64,000 nt of DNA from Baylisascaris procyonis. Its lineage: Eukaryota > Nematoda > Chromadorea > Rhabditida > Ascarididae. The position numbers and the translations under genes were made by a program. The stretch spans positions 1,525,501 through 1,589,500 of the forward strand of contig JAZARR010000229.1 in the NCBI GenBank assembly GCA_037389465.1. The letters run 5' to 3'. The number at the start of each line of letters is the position of its first letter. Position 1 is the first letter of the stretch. The notes under the pieces are model-generated. The model worked only from the letters and a program-made list of their open reading frames with translations, made no database searches and was not told the DNA's origin. Positions 47,900 through 59,344 of this stretch are shown here, piece after piece.

Positions 47900-49163
47900 A
47901 TGGATGAAAAAAAACATGTCAAAGAGGTTGCGTCATCGAAAGGGAAGGACGCCTTCAAAAAAAATGGTACAGTTAGGAGACAATTTTTTGGCGTTCTGTG
48001 GATTTATCTGACGATCATGTGTAACGGTCCTTTATGCCATCAGTAAGTATCTTTTTTCTCACCAAAAAGAAGGTTGTCACTGCCGAGCATCGTATAGCAC
48101 ACAACAGAGCAATGCGTTATCATAGCACGCCTCTTTGTTATAAATGATGGATTGCGCATTTGCAGCACTCAAATGTTATAACAGCAACACCGTTTGATAT
48201 CACGTTTGACTTGTGTGCTTCTATAATTGATTTCGCTATTAAGTTCATCAACAACACTTCAGTAGCTTATTATGATTTCACATATTAGATCGAACTATCC
48301 CGTTTTTCCTGTTGCATATATCTACTCAAGTATAGGGGAAATACCGTACCTTTTCCGCAGGCATTTTCGCGAATCGATTATGAATGCATTTTTTATAGCG
48401 AAGTATGCTGTGAGTAGGCACCTGTAATGATTTATTCAATAGAGAACGTAAAATAGATGAAGTGAATTTGCGAAGATGTCGTTGAAAAAAAAGGTGAAAA
48501 TAATTGAATGGAAAACAGAAAGAGTTTAGTTTTGTTCTCACACGGAGCAGATTACCCAAAATTGCGAATGATGCCGAATGGATTGGAAAAACCGCATTGA
48601 AATCAGGTTATCCAGGGAACGGGAAGGGACAAGCCTCCCTTTATCTAATGCATGAGGTGGTAGGGTTACATCGCAGCCATCTATGCCACACACAAACAGA
48701 AATGAACACCACAAACCGATGCCACACACAGATACAGACACAGACATACACGCCCACAAGCTCTCATCCCACACACGCGCACACGCATGCACGCACATAC
48801 GCACACACGCACACACCGAATCGAGAAAGGGGAGGCCTCCTCCCCCTCTTTATGCGACATGCAAACAGAAAGATACACCAAATGATGACCCCGACACGGA
48901 ATCGAACCCCCTCTGGATCTATCTTTTATCTCATGCTCCAACTTGGAACTATGTATACTTGTTCAACTCCATTCATTGAGATTTTCGAAGTGCCGAAGCC
49001 GCTAATTATGAAAAATGGCGTATGTTTATACTTTTCACCCACTAACATTACACCTACCCCCAAAGTGTCACTCTGGAGAGCTCAAACTGATCATCCGTTT
49101 GATGAAGAAATCCCCCTCCGTCAATTCGTTCGTCAGATAACGCTGATCAAACGCCTTCGGTAA
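47900..49163 (+). CDS. Candidate split membrane-protein gene
   Basis: Weak model. Exon 1 (47900-48042) starts with ATG, has a Lys-rich N-terminus, then a hydrophobic stretch (FFGVLWIYLTIMC), and ends at a GTAAGT donor. Exon 2 (48361-48409) follows a ttttccgcag acceptor, keeps the phase and ends at GTGAGT. Beyond that a frame of about 219 codons (48504-49163) is open through the CA repeat and ends in KPLIMKNGVCLYFSP ... LIKRLR. Its link to exons 1-2 is unproven and part of it is repeat-derived. Only this copy has an A-run length (8) that keeps exon 1 open. Family unknown. It is arranged head-to-head with the methyltransferase gene. Confidence 0.3.
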
Positions 49164-49468
49164 CATAGTGAAGCGGCTCGAAGGTATAGAAATCGGCAGA
49201 AATTATGAATATAATATTTATTTGTTGTTCAAAGCTTCGTTCCAATAATTTCCCTTTTCGAACAAAACAAATAAAAGAATTTGAATTATCGCATATATTT
49301 CAATTCTATCAATGAAATAAACAATTTAAGAAATAAACATCAGTGCTAAAATATTATAAAATCAACCTCAGAGGAGGAAGATGATGCATTTCCATTGTGT
49401 AATGGTGGTTGAAAATAGACAATGCAAATACAAAATAAGAAGCATATGAAGAAAACCGCCAGTCGAAA

Positions 49469-52025
49469 TATTCCAAATCGCATCATTTTTGCAGTGCTGA
49501 AAAATTTCCTTAGACGATGAATATTTTCTTCGATATTACTTTGCTGTAAATGGAAAAATCTCTGGAGTAATTATTGTTCAGTAGAAAATAGCTCAAAAGA
49601 GATCTAGATGACTAAAACACGCAACGACCTGCACTCCCATCTACGAGAATCTGTGCACGAACACAATTCGATGTAATTGTCGACGAAATAAGAAAAGAAA
49701 CGTTGAAGGAAAAAAATCCGAGGTGAAGGCGAAACTCGTTCGCCAACAAACGATTTGAAAAAAACCTGGATAAAGATAGATGGAAAAAAGCAACACAGAT
49801 TTGAAACCTTTCAAATGATATTCGAAGTGAAACCTTGAAACATCGTTTGTAGTGTTTTGATCTATTTCCTGAACTTTTTGACTTATTTCTGAAAAACATT
49901 TTTTTACTTTCATAAACATCTTGTGGAAAATGAGTTCGCGAGTTTTTGTCGATTTTTTTATCACTTGTCAAGTTTTTTGCATTTCGGAACGAAATCAGAA
50001 TGTTCTGTTGTATTTCACTTTTCGAAAAAACGAATTTCATACTCACTGCGGGATGATCAAGCGCTCGAAAATGATTCCGACAATAACAAACTATACAATG
50101 TTTTCATGTAATGGATTCAAGACTTTTTCTGACTTAATAAGTAAAAGTGAACAGCAAAATTGTACCATTGATTGAAGACAATGCTGCAAACGCGGTAAGG
50201 TGAATAATATTACTTTGCAAAGTATAGTCGAAGATGAGATTGATAAATAAGAAGGAAAAGAATATAAAATATGAAATATTTTGATGGTAAAAGTCGGAAG
50301 CAGTGGTAATTAGAGCTTTGAGAATTTTTAAGGTCTACTTGTACATTTGATTTCCTTCTATAAGGCTATAACGTCTAATAAAGCCTATCTGCATATTTGT
50401 TTCATGTTCATAAGACCATAAATTTTAATGAAAGTCTACATACACATTTGTTTTCCTCTAAAACCTTTATAAAACTTTAAAAAATTGAAGAAACTCGAGT
50501 TGGTCTGCCTGATGATCCCTAGGCTGTCTCTTCAAACACAGCTCGATGTATTAACAAAGAAAGTGCTTAACTAGTTAGTACGCTTATGGTTTTTCTTGTT
50601 TACATTTTAATTCTCGTTGTAATTTTATTTAACTTTTAACCAATGGTGCATTGCAATATTCATTCTTATTCTTGTTTCACCATCATTCAACAGTCAGCAT
50701 CGTTATTTTGAATACCGTGCGCGTTTAGTTGCTTTCTCTATGACATACAAGTTTGCTCGTTGCATTTATAGACATTCATTTAGTTGTGTTAATTTGTCGG
50801 CAGCTTATCAACTTCGTTGTATTTTGTCAAACCCTTTAATTTCCCAGACAAACAAACGCTTCAATTTTTTTCTTTAATGTCAAAGAACCTTGCTTCGATT
50901 TATAACCTTTCTTTGGGTAACTTCCATTCGGGCAACTATATTTGTGGACCAATCTTGTCAGAGATAGTTTTTGGCTACCTCGATCTCGTCAGCTGTAATT
51001 TCTTGGCTTTCCCAAACGTGTTAGGGGTAGTTTTTTGGCCATCTCGAAAGCAGAATATGGGCAACCCAATGTTGCACTATGGAGTTAGCGTTAAGTGGCA
51101 CTTGACTATGGAAAACAGTATGATCATCTTCCACTGGAATATGGTGGACTTTTGAGCACCGGTTATTCATAACTGTTCGATGGATCTAAATTTCAAGGGA
51201 AATCGGTCACAGGTCAGTATTAATGACGTAAACTTACAGGAAGTCCCTGCCGATAATTAAAGGATGACTGCCAAAAGCTCTTTTAACTGGAGGTTGAAGA
51301 TTTGAAATAGCAACTGAATAGCTTGAAGGAAGGGTCGACGATCATGAAGCAAAAATTAACGATAAAAGTAATCGCGTTGAAACAAATCAGGGCATCCTAA
51401 GAGAGGTAACGTTCATGTCTATGGCTTAGAGTACGCAAGATGTAAGTTCGCCATAAGCAACCAGGATGGATCCATTGGATTCGAGGTTACAACGCCGAGA
51501 CAGCTTTAATCAATTGTTAAGCGATAGCTTCTTTACTAACAAGGTTATGCGTTTCGTTCTGACAATGGCTCGCGTATAACTCAGGTGCACACTTCAATGG
51601 ATAGCGGCCGAAGCATGGCCACTTTTGTTCTCATAGTTAACCTATTCGAGTCTTAGTTCTTGCATTCTTAACAATTATCTATTCTCTTCACAGTCTTCTA
51701 TTCCGTCTCTACTCATACCCGCGTCATGTTTGCTTTTGCCTTAAAAATTTTTTTTCCTTGCTTGATTCAGTTTTCCCAGAGCGCCATATTCATCTGGGTC
51801 TATACTAACGTTATGCGCATAAAGGAGTTTACGTCAGTATTATCTTAGTACAACACTTTTACCGCTTTTGATTGATGGACCATATTTCCTTCATAAAAAG
51901 TTCAAAAAACGCAAAAAACGTAAATGAACTACCCTATCAAAGTCTCAGTGGGTCATCAAAGCAGCCTAGCTATACTTGTGCAATTCGCATGTTTCGAGGA
52001 CCTGAAGACTTTTAACAAAGCGAAA
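49469..52025. other. Copy 4 of the relic-rich part of the unit
   Basis: Homologous to 36859-39420. The 112-codon frame is at 50817-51155 and the decayed ORF starts at 51924. No intact gene. Confidence 0.5.
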
Positions 52026-52304
52026 TGTCGCGTAAACTGCGAAAGTCATAATAAAATTCCAGCGAAATAACTGAGAAGATTTCGCAGGAGGTTTGATGGG
52101 AAAGGAAACATAGAATCGCTACATTGCTGTGAGAAGATTCTATGTTTCCTCCCCTTGTTGGCATTCCAGACAATTGTATTTAACTCGTCATCTCATGCAT
52201 TTGTCTGGTCGTTCGGGTCGTTCGTTCGTTCGTTCTCTCTTAGTGCGAGGCTAGCCCCTCGCTGCCGTCGCGTCGCACCCCTTTTTTTTGCCGCATTCTG
52301 CGAC
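52026..52304. mobile_element. MITE-like insertion
   Basis: 279 bp found only in copy 4, flanked by cgaaa (52021-52025 and 52305-52309), which occurs once at the empty site in copy 3. Ends are TGTCGC and GCGACA, a short terminal inverted repeat. Inside, a perfect 14-bp inverted repeat (52104-52117 with 52136-52149) forms a hairpin with an 18-nt loop, and a tcgt microsatellite lies near 52212-52232. There is no coding capacity. It is most like a miniature DNA transposon; the superfamily is not assigned. Confidence 0.7.
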
Positions 52305-52860
52305 ACGAAATACAAAATCAATAAATCTTACGCGCCACACGACAAGCGTACACAAAATAGAACCGACCCCAGTCTAACAGAGTCTAGTATTTACAACAAA
52401 GGAATTGTAACTGCATAAAAACTTTGTCCACGCAACATAGCTGCAATCGCTGTTGAGGACAAAATACGTATAGGTGTGCATCCAAACACTACGTGGCATA
52501 GGTTTGAGGACGAACGTATGAAGGAAATGTTGCAATAAATTTCTTCCGATTCTATATGCTTGTATTGTTCAACATTGTATCGTTCAACAGCCAATTGACT
52601 TTGTCAATTTGTCCGTATTTTGTTCTCCAGGCGTTTTGAGTTGAAAACGTTCTGGACTGGTTTTGACTTAATGTACCTTTTTATTTGCTTAGGGGTTTAA
52701 AAATCTCAAATCGTACTATATCGCATTGCAGTTTGTTTTCTGTGTCTTTCTTTTTATAGACTTCCTTCGCTATATGCGTGTTTCTTGTGAAGACCTTTTA
52801 TTTATTCGATCCGCCCTTTTGTTCTGCTATCTATCTCATATTTTTGTGCATTTTAAATAT

Positions 52861-53466
52861 TGTACTGAACGAGGGAGAAAGTTATGTTTGCAAGGATTGC
52901 AAAATACTCACGTCCAGTAGATCACGCTGGTGCGGAATCAGTGTAGAACGAAAACGAGACGACGGCGGGCGTACGAGGACGAAGCACTGTTGTTGACGAC
53001 CGAAGGCGAAGTTCTGTTGAAGGGTGAGGCACTGCTGAAGACGACGCACTGCTGCAGTTGAGGCACTGTTGAAGACGACGCACTGCTGCAGTTGAGGCAC
53101 TGGTGAAGGTGACGAACTGTTGAAGGCACTGTTGGAGACGACGTGCTGTTGAAGGCGATGCAGGCGAAGCGTTGAAGGCCACTAAGTGGCCGATGGCTAG
53201 CAGGCGAATGGCGGAGTTGAGCTTGGGCTGCTTATATCCCTTTGCGCAACTCCGCCTTCCATTACGTTGACCCTTTCCGATACGGTCTCTCGCCTCTTTT
53301 TGTGGGCAATGATTCCTTTTAGCATCGTTTCGTTTCCGTTCTGATGCATCGGCTGTCCATCTTAGCTGGCGCCGCTGAGACGGCTGACCGTCTTTTGCTA
53401 TTCAGCAGCGCCAGCGAGTCGCCATGACGGCATGAGCCTTCATGCATGCACTCGCTATTCGCGACA
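52861..53466 (-). repeat. 3' LTR of BEL element 2
   Basis: 606 bp. It contains a 34-bp tandem repeat (53026, 53060, and a degenerate unit from 53094). The envelope frame runs into this LTR and ends at 53319-53321. Confidence 0.9.
53026..53127. repeat. 34-bp minisatellite in LTR
   Basis: Units at 53026-53059 and 53060-53093 differ by one base (gaggcactg c/t tgaagacg). A third, degenerate unit follows. The same array is in the other LTR from 57839. Confidence 0.8.
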
Positions 53467-54629
53467 CTCCCGCGGCCTTGGAAGTTTGCAAGAGGCACCC
53501 AGATCGGTTCAAACCTCTGCATCCTCGCGGGAGTTTCTGTCTCTTCGTGTGCTGCTCCAGTCGCTCTTCTTTTCTTCTGTCGACTTCTTACACGGCAGCA
53601 TCCCGTCAGGTAGAGGACGTACTGTCTCCCGAAGTGTGCCGCCGCGGCGCCTGCGACCCCTAATCCCACCGCAATCGCCGCAACTATGATCCACCGCCAT
53701 TGCGAGGCGATGACCTCGAGCTCCTTCGAGATAGCGACAGTGGTTTTGTCAATTGTTTCGCTGGCAGCCTCGATAATTTCCTCCGCTTCGTCTCGTATGG
53801 AGTCGGCCATCGACTTTTCTCTTTCCTTTGAGGGTTGTTCCCATGCTCGGTGCGCCCTCTCGAACATGTTTAGCATGGACTGAAGCCTTTCCTCAGATAT
53901 GTCCGTGAGCGGTGGCGCGTCGAAAATTGGTTCCTCTTCGTCTGTTTGACGTGCCCATTCCTCCGCAATTCTTTTGTCCTGTTTCGTTCTGATCTCACTA
54001 AAGGCGATTTCTTCCGCTGCGGTCTTGAGTTCCTGTAATCTTGGCTGGACGAACAAGATCCTGTCCTTGTAGCGTACCGGGAGATCTCGGTAGCACTTGC
54101 CGCCGACTTTGTGGTCTATGAAGACCTTGGATATCTCCAGTTTCTTACATGGGAATGCTTTCAGCAGGCCCCCTATATTCTCTGCAGTGACATCCATCCG
54201 TTTGAGGAGTATTCGCGCTGCCGTAGTTGGGTCAGTTCTGCTCAGAGCTTCGATGAGCCAAAGGAGGCGGTTGTGTTGCTCGCAAATTCTGTGCCGAATT
54301 TCCCGAGTCACTCCCTGTTCTCGTTCATTGAGGCTGTTCCACAGGAACTGTAATTTAGCGTTCACGGAGAGGTCGCTTTTCTTATTGATTTCTTCTGGTA
54401 GTTGTTCGACAAACAGCGTCCTCCCGCTGAGTACACGATTTCGTTCTTCTCGACAGAGCTGTCCTTCGGGACTGAATTCTATAATGATTCCGTTTTTCAT
54501 CATCTCGGCTCTCCGAAATTTGCATATTGTGTCGACGCTTGTACCGTTCTGCGTATCTCTGGTTCTGACGAATACGGCTTGCATTGAAAGGATTGTGACG
54601 AATCGGTTTGATACTTGAGCGGTCACCTT
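53319..54629 (-). pseudogene. Envelope-like protein, C-terminal part (BEL 2)
   Basis: Continues the envelope frame after the TGA at 54630-54632. It contains a segment related to element 1 (RTDPTTAARILLKRMDV beside KNPTAAIRIMLGRNDI), a long charged and probably helical region, then WRWIIVAAIAVGLGVAGAA as a transmembrane anchor followed by Cys and a basic tail. The last roughly 50 codons lie in the 3' LTR. The protein would sit in membranes and could give infectious-type transfer. No known fusion-protein signature can be assigned by eye. Confidence 0.65.
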
Positions 54630-56390
54630 TCACAGCGTTCGATAAGGACACTGATCGGCCACTTCGCTCGGGTCCCATAGTATCGTCTCCGTGGCTGTGA
54701 CGCATTTTCCCAGAGTCTTGTCGCATCCCAATGAACGACTTAAGCCATCGTAGAACTTGATTACTCCCTGTTCCATACGGTAATTTGTGGTTGCATGGCA
54801 TCGTGTTCCGATCCAACCGTAGCTATACTCAGTTGGCTGTCTGGACGCCCATCGGTTTTCGTCAATTGCTTCGAGACGTATGCCACTGAGCTCCAGTGTT
54901 TGTCGCATCTCCCAACATTGCGATGGAGTGACGTTCTGGACTGTTGTCTCATCGCGGGTGACAGCCAACCTCCATCGAAAGAAGCACTTGGTGCAGATGG
55001 TGCGCGTTATTTGTGTGCAGAAAGTTGCATTCGCCGAAATGAACGCCCTGTTTAACACTTCCACGGTTTGCGGGTAGCCGTGTGTTTCCTCGCGGACGTC
55101 CGTACAGTTTAATTTGTCGGGCATCTTCATATACAGGCCGTGGCCACGTTTGACGCATATGTGAAATAGTGGTTTCGCCGGCGCGCTGCTTGCCAATACG
55201 AAGGTTGCGAGTAGTACGACCATTACTGTGGACAACATGTGTGAATACAATCTTCTGGGAGTTTTACGCTCGTTTCGATTCTCCTCCGCTTCCTCAGTTT
55301 CCTCTTCCTGCAAGTTTCCGTCTGCAGGGTGTTTCACGAATTCTTCCATCTGTGGAGCTATTTGCGTTTCCTTTTCTTCCTCAGACACTTCGAGGGGATA
55401 GAGCATGTTCACTGGTCTCTTTAGCACATGACCGTTTGGAATTCTGACGTCTACCGTCTTTGTTTTCCCGCCGCCGTCCTTGAAGGTAATGCTTTCACTG
55501 AATTGTTTCGTGGCGAGCTCGTCGTCCGTTTGTAGAGGGGGTTCCTGGACTCCTACCAGTTCCAGTGACCAGAATTTTTCCAACTCGTCCTTTACGTTGG
55601 CAACGTTACAGCAATAACGGTTCAAAGGTTTTGTTGGGGTCTTTGAAAGGCCGCAGTACCGCTTGCTACGTCCTTTTCCGCTGACCATGTCGCCTAGACA
55701 GGTGCGTATTAAATGGAATCCTGAAGGCAGCTTTGTTGAGGAGCTCTCTCTGAAGATTTCATGGAAATAGTCCGCTCCCACGAGGATCTGGGGCTTGACC
55801 ATGACTGTCGGTAGACTGACGCTCCTGGCCGAGCTGATCTGCTGTAGTATTTTCCCCGTTAGCTTGGCGACTGCAATTTCGCTTACCAATTTTGGTACTG
55901 AGTTCGCGAACATGGTGAACGATCGTCCATCAGTGCGTTTCATCTTGAGTTTGACGCGCGCAGACGTGCAGCGCATAGTTTGCGTTCCGCCGAATCCGTC
56001 GACAACCAACGGTTGCTTGTGCTCCGTCCTTATGCCTAGTTTCTGGACCATTTCTTCCGTGATAAACGAGCGTTCGCTCCTTGTACCGAATAGCACAGGC
56101 ACCTTGAGCGTCTTCGCATATGGCGCATCCGCCTTTACGTCGACAATGGTAGATAGAAGTAACACCGTTCTGTCTTGCGTTTGCTGGTCTGGTGTCGCGA
56201 TAGCTGTCGCTGAGCGAACCGTCTGAGCTTGGGTCCCTCCGCGAGGATTCTCTTCTTTCTGCTGCTGCGATCGATGCCACGTTTTGCATAATGCCGTTGG
56301 ATGTCCCTTGCGCTTGCAATGGTAGCAGGAGACATTTCGCGTGCAGTCGTTTTGATTGTGTCCTTCTCTGAGGCACTTAAAGCAAAGGCG
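54630..56390 (-). pseudogene. Knuckle-protease-integrase tail-envelope N-terminus (BEL 2)
   Basis: Same frame as gag, after the TGA at 56391-56393. A zinc-knuckle pair (CFKCLREGHNQNDC, CYHCKRKGHPTALC) is followed by the retropepsin region. The catalytic Asp of the usual FD(S/T)G motif is Gly here (56085-56087; FGTRSERSF), so protease is dead. Next comes the pre-RT segment (FWSLELVGV, SITFKDG). A junction near 55465-55480 leads straight to the end of a DUF5641-type integrase tail (VRIPNGHVLKRPVNMLYPLE). Then come an acidic linker and an envelope-like protein with signal-like MVVLLATFVLASS, N-glycosylation sites and Cys residues. It ends at TGA 54630-54632. Confidence 0.75.
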
Positions 56391-57122
56391 TCATTGCCTG
56401 GTGCGGTCAAACCGCTCCTTCAAAGTGGCATAATGTGGGCAAGCATCGGCCCAATGTGCTTCATTGCAGAATGCACATACTGTTCGGTTAGATTCGCGTG
56501 CTTTCCTGCTTTCGATTTGCCGCTTCGCTACTGCGAGTAACGCTGACGTATGGCTCAAACATTCTTCGCGTTTTCCACCTCCCGAATTTCTTCGTCCTCG
56601 CCTTCCTTCGTGTCTTTGGGCTTGGCGGTTCTCCTGTGGCGCCCTTTCTGTGATCACGCTTCGCATGTTCTCCCGAATGCGGACAATTGCTTGAAGTTTA
56701 CTCCTCAGTTTTTGAACGCTCCAAGCTGCATCGGCCTCTTTCGCTTTTTCAACTTCCAATAGCGCCCAACGCGGTAGCCGTTTTTCAATGCAAAGCTCGG
56801 TTTGCGCATTGTCGATATTTTCTCCCATTTGCTCCAGTTGCTGTAGAATGCGCTCGACGGTCGCAACGCATTCTTCGAGGTCCTTTGCGGGGGGTGCTGT
56901 GTCTTGTAACTCCGCGTACAATGACTTCAGTAGCACTTCTGATCTCCCGAATCGTTGTTGGAGCGTTGTTTTGACGGCTTCATAGTTTTCCGGGGCTGCC
57001 GTGAATCCACCTACTGCCTCTAGCGCTTTGCCTTCGAGGAAAGACAGCAGACAGGAAAGCTTCTGGATTTCTGCGAGTGGTTGGGAGTCAACTGTGTGAA
57101 GAAACGTGGCCCAGAATTGTGG
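56391..57122 (-). pseudogene. Gag core, second part (BEL 2)
   Basis: In frame with the upstream gag. It begins right after the TGA at 57123-57125 with PQFWATF, a DUF1759-type gag hallmark, and continues through ENYEAVKTTLQQRFG and a first Cys/His knuckle (CAFCNEAHWADACPH) to TGA 56391-56393. The first TGA sits where a Trp is common in this family (W..FW), so a TGG to TGA change is a simple explanation. Confidence 0.7.
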
Positions 57123-57638
57123 TCATTTGCGGTACTGTCCATCGAACTTCGGAATTTGCATTCTAGGCAACTGGATCGTGTTCACAGGCGTAGTCTGCTG
57201 CGGTTGGTGCACAAGCGTGCTGTTTCCCGTAGGGACGCTACCACTTGGCGAGATTGGTCGGGTTATGTGCAGCTCAAGATTTTGCTTGGCGGTAATAAGG
57301 TCATCAAGCACGTTTCGGGCATCACCCAATACGATCAGAAAATTACCTGGTGCTTCCACGAGAGCCTGATAAATAGAAGCTTCGTTGGTTCTTTCCGCGG
57401 CGGTGCGTAGCTGCTTTATATATTCGTGCCATGCGCTATGGTCAGCCTCAACATCGGAAATATGGCGTTCGAGTTTTCGAATTGCCGCCTCCACTTGCAA
57501 AATGGCTGTCCGGAATGCCGCTTGTGGGTCAGGTTCGGCGGCGAGCTGACGCAAGTCGGGAAAATGTATGCTGCTGGTAGCAACCTTTAATAGGTTAGCT
57601 TTCATTTTTAGAGACGCTTGGTATGCAGTGGATGCCAT
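57123..57638 (-). pseudogene. Gag N-terminus (BEL 2)
   Basis: Starts at the ATG at 57638, 35 bp inside the 5' LTR. It holds a helical, charged N-terminal region (LERHISDVEADHSAW), then a Pro/Gln/Thr linker and PKFDGQYRK at the border of the DUF1759 core, where TGA 57123-57125 interrupts it. Confidence 0.75.
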
Positions 57639-57659
57639 TAGTGTTCACGGTTACGCTTT

Positions 57660-57673
57660 GGCTTGAGCCCCCA
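57660..57673 (-). other. Primer-binding site candidate (BEL element 2)
   Basis: TGGGGGCTCAAGCC on the minus strand directly inside the 5' LTR. It differs from that of element 1, so the two use different tRNA primers. The tRNA is not identified. Confidence 0.6.
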
Positions 57674-58280
57674 TGTACTGAACGAGGGAGAAAGTTATGT
57701 TTGCAAGGATTGCAAAATACTCACGTTCAGTAGATCACGCTGGTGCGGAATCAGTGTAGAACGAAAACGAGACGACGGCAGGCGTACGAGGACGAAGCAC
57801 TGTTGTTGACGACCGAAGGCGAAGTTCTTTTGAAGGGTGAGGCACTGCTGAAGACGACGCACTGCTGCAGTTGAGGCACTGTTGAAGACGACGCACTGCT
57901 GCAGTTGAGGCACTGGTGAAGGTGACGAACTGTTGAAGGCACTGTTGGAGACGACGTGCTGTTGAAGGCGATGCAGGCGAAGCGTTGAAGGCCACTAAGT
58001 GGCCGATGGCTAGCAGGCGAATGGCGGAGTTGAGCTTGGGCTGCTTATATCCCTTTGCGCAACTCCGCCTTCCATTACGTTGACCCTTTCCGATACGGTC
58101 TCTCGCCTCTTTTTGTGGGCCATGATTCCTTTTAGCATCGTTTCGTTTCCGGTGCTGATGCATCCGCTGTCCATCTTAGCTGGCGCCGCTGAGACGGCTG
58201 ACCGTCTTTTGCTATTCAGCGGCGCCAGCGAGTCGCCATGACGGCATGAGCCTTCATGCATGCACTCGCTATTCGCGACA
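57674..58280 (-). repeat. 5' LTR of BEL element 2
   Basis: 607 bp, with about seven differences from the 3' LTR, including one extra base near 58152. Confidence 0.9.
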
Positions 58281-58285
58281 AATAT

Positions 58286-59344
58286 ATCTTTTATTCTTTA
58301 ATAGTATTTATCGCCAGATTACCCAACGTTTATACCGCCGATAGGCAGATAATGGTCATATTCCGCAACAGCGTACCTTTTACACAGCTAGGATTCTCCT
58401 AATAATTCATTATCGTTCTCATTAGACAACGCCCACTTTTGACAACATTCACATCGTTATGGATGTGCCACACAACGTTTTGCGTCCACTGTTCCAAATA
58501 GGATTACTGTGTGGCTTTATCTAAATAACATATAATAGTAGCACTAGCATCAGCACAACCTGTTGCAGCTCTCAATTCGGGAATCGTTCTGTTCTAACAT
58601 ATCGGCGCAGGCTGCATGGTGTCTTTGGCACCCCTCGCACGACAAACACATGTATCACTATGTTGTGATGAACGACCGCGCTACGACTCAATTTGTCTTT
58701 GTCTACCTCAGTGATAACTGTTCTTTTCTGCTCTATATTACATTGCACCCTTTTTCTGGTAGTCTGGTTGCGTGTTTAAAACCTGTTTGCTGTTATGCGC
58801 GTTATTCGGATATGTCGATGGTTTTTTGTCCCTCAGTCTAGTCAACCGGTCTAGTTAACCAGTTCGTTTCGCTGAGCGGTCCCAATCAGTCATCAATAAA
58901 TGTCCAAATGTTCGTCTCGCCTCGTCCGCACGGCAGCAACACAACATACTACCTTCTGTTAAAGTAATTTAACCCATGATAGGGTCGCCACTTTAACAAC
59001 GGAGGCGTAGCGCGGCATATCTCCTGCGCCCAGAGGCTTCTCAAGCACTAGCGATCAATCCTCTATTCGTTTCACAACGGACGGAGGATGCATCACATAA
59101 TACAACACCAGTCTGGTATCTGATGAAAAATAACGTGACATATCAACTCTCAAGTGTCTGTAAAGAAGAAGATGACCTCAGCAACACAGTAGTCACTTCA
59201 GCTTGTGGAAAAAATGCAAATGTTGCAATATGACTGAATGCAGTGAATGAATAACATCAAGTATTGCCTGGAAAAAATTTCGGTGGAAAAATAATTACGG
59301 GTTATTAGATCGTAACACCAAGGGCCTAGTTTTTTGCCTATGTC
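58286..59344. other. Relic sequence, copy 4
   Basis: Homologous to about 21591-22640. It contains the block of about 300 bp missing from copy 1. Short open frames only. Confidence 0.45.

Larger units (their letters stand above)
36859..49468. repeat. Tandem unit copy 3 (uninterrupted)
   Basis: Third copy, 12,610 bp, with no large insertion. It serves as the empty-site reference that fixes the ends and target duplications of the elements in the other copies. Confidence 0.95.
52861..58280 (-). mobile_element. Second BEL/Pao-like element lacking the pol core
   Basis: A 5420-bp element on the minus strand with LTRs of 606 and 607 bp (TGTACTGAAC ... ATTCGCGACA) and target duplication aatat (52856-52860 and 58281-58285). 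Copy 3 has the empty site. About seven differences separate the LTRs, so it is older than element 1. One reading frame covers gag, a former protease, a short remnant of the integrase C-terminus and an envelope-like protein. It is cut by three TGA codons and has no frameshift. RT, RNase H and integrase core are missing. LTR and protein sequences differ clearly from element 1, so this is another family. Confidence 0.92.

Noticed and set aside
57123..57125. Selenocysteine or programmed read-through at the TGA codons of BEL element 2
   Set aside because: There are three of them in one decayed copy with a dead protease and about 1% LTR divergence. No structure could be tested. Mutation is simpler.
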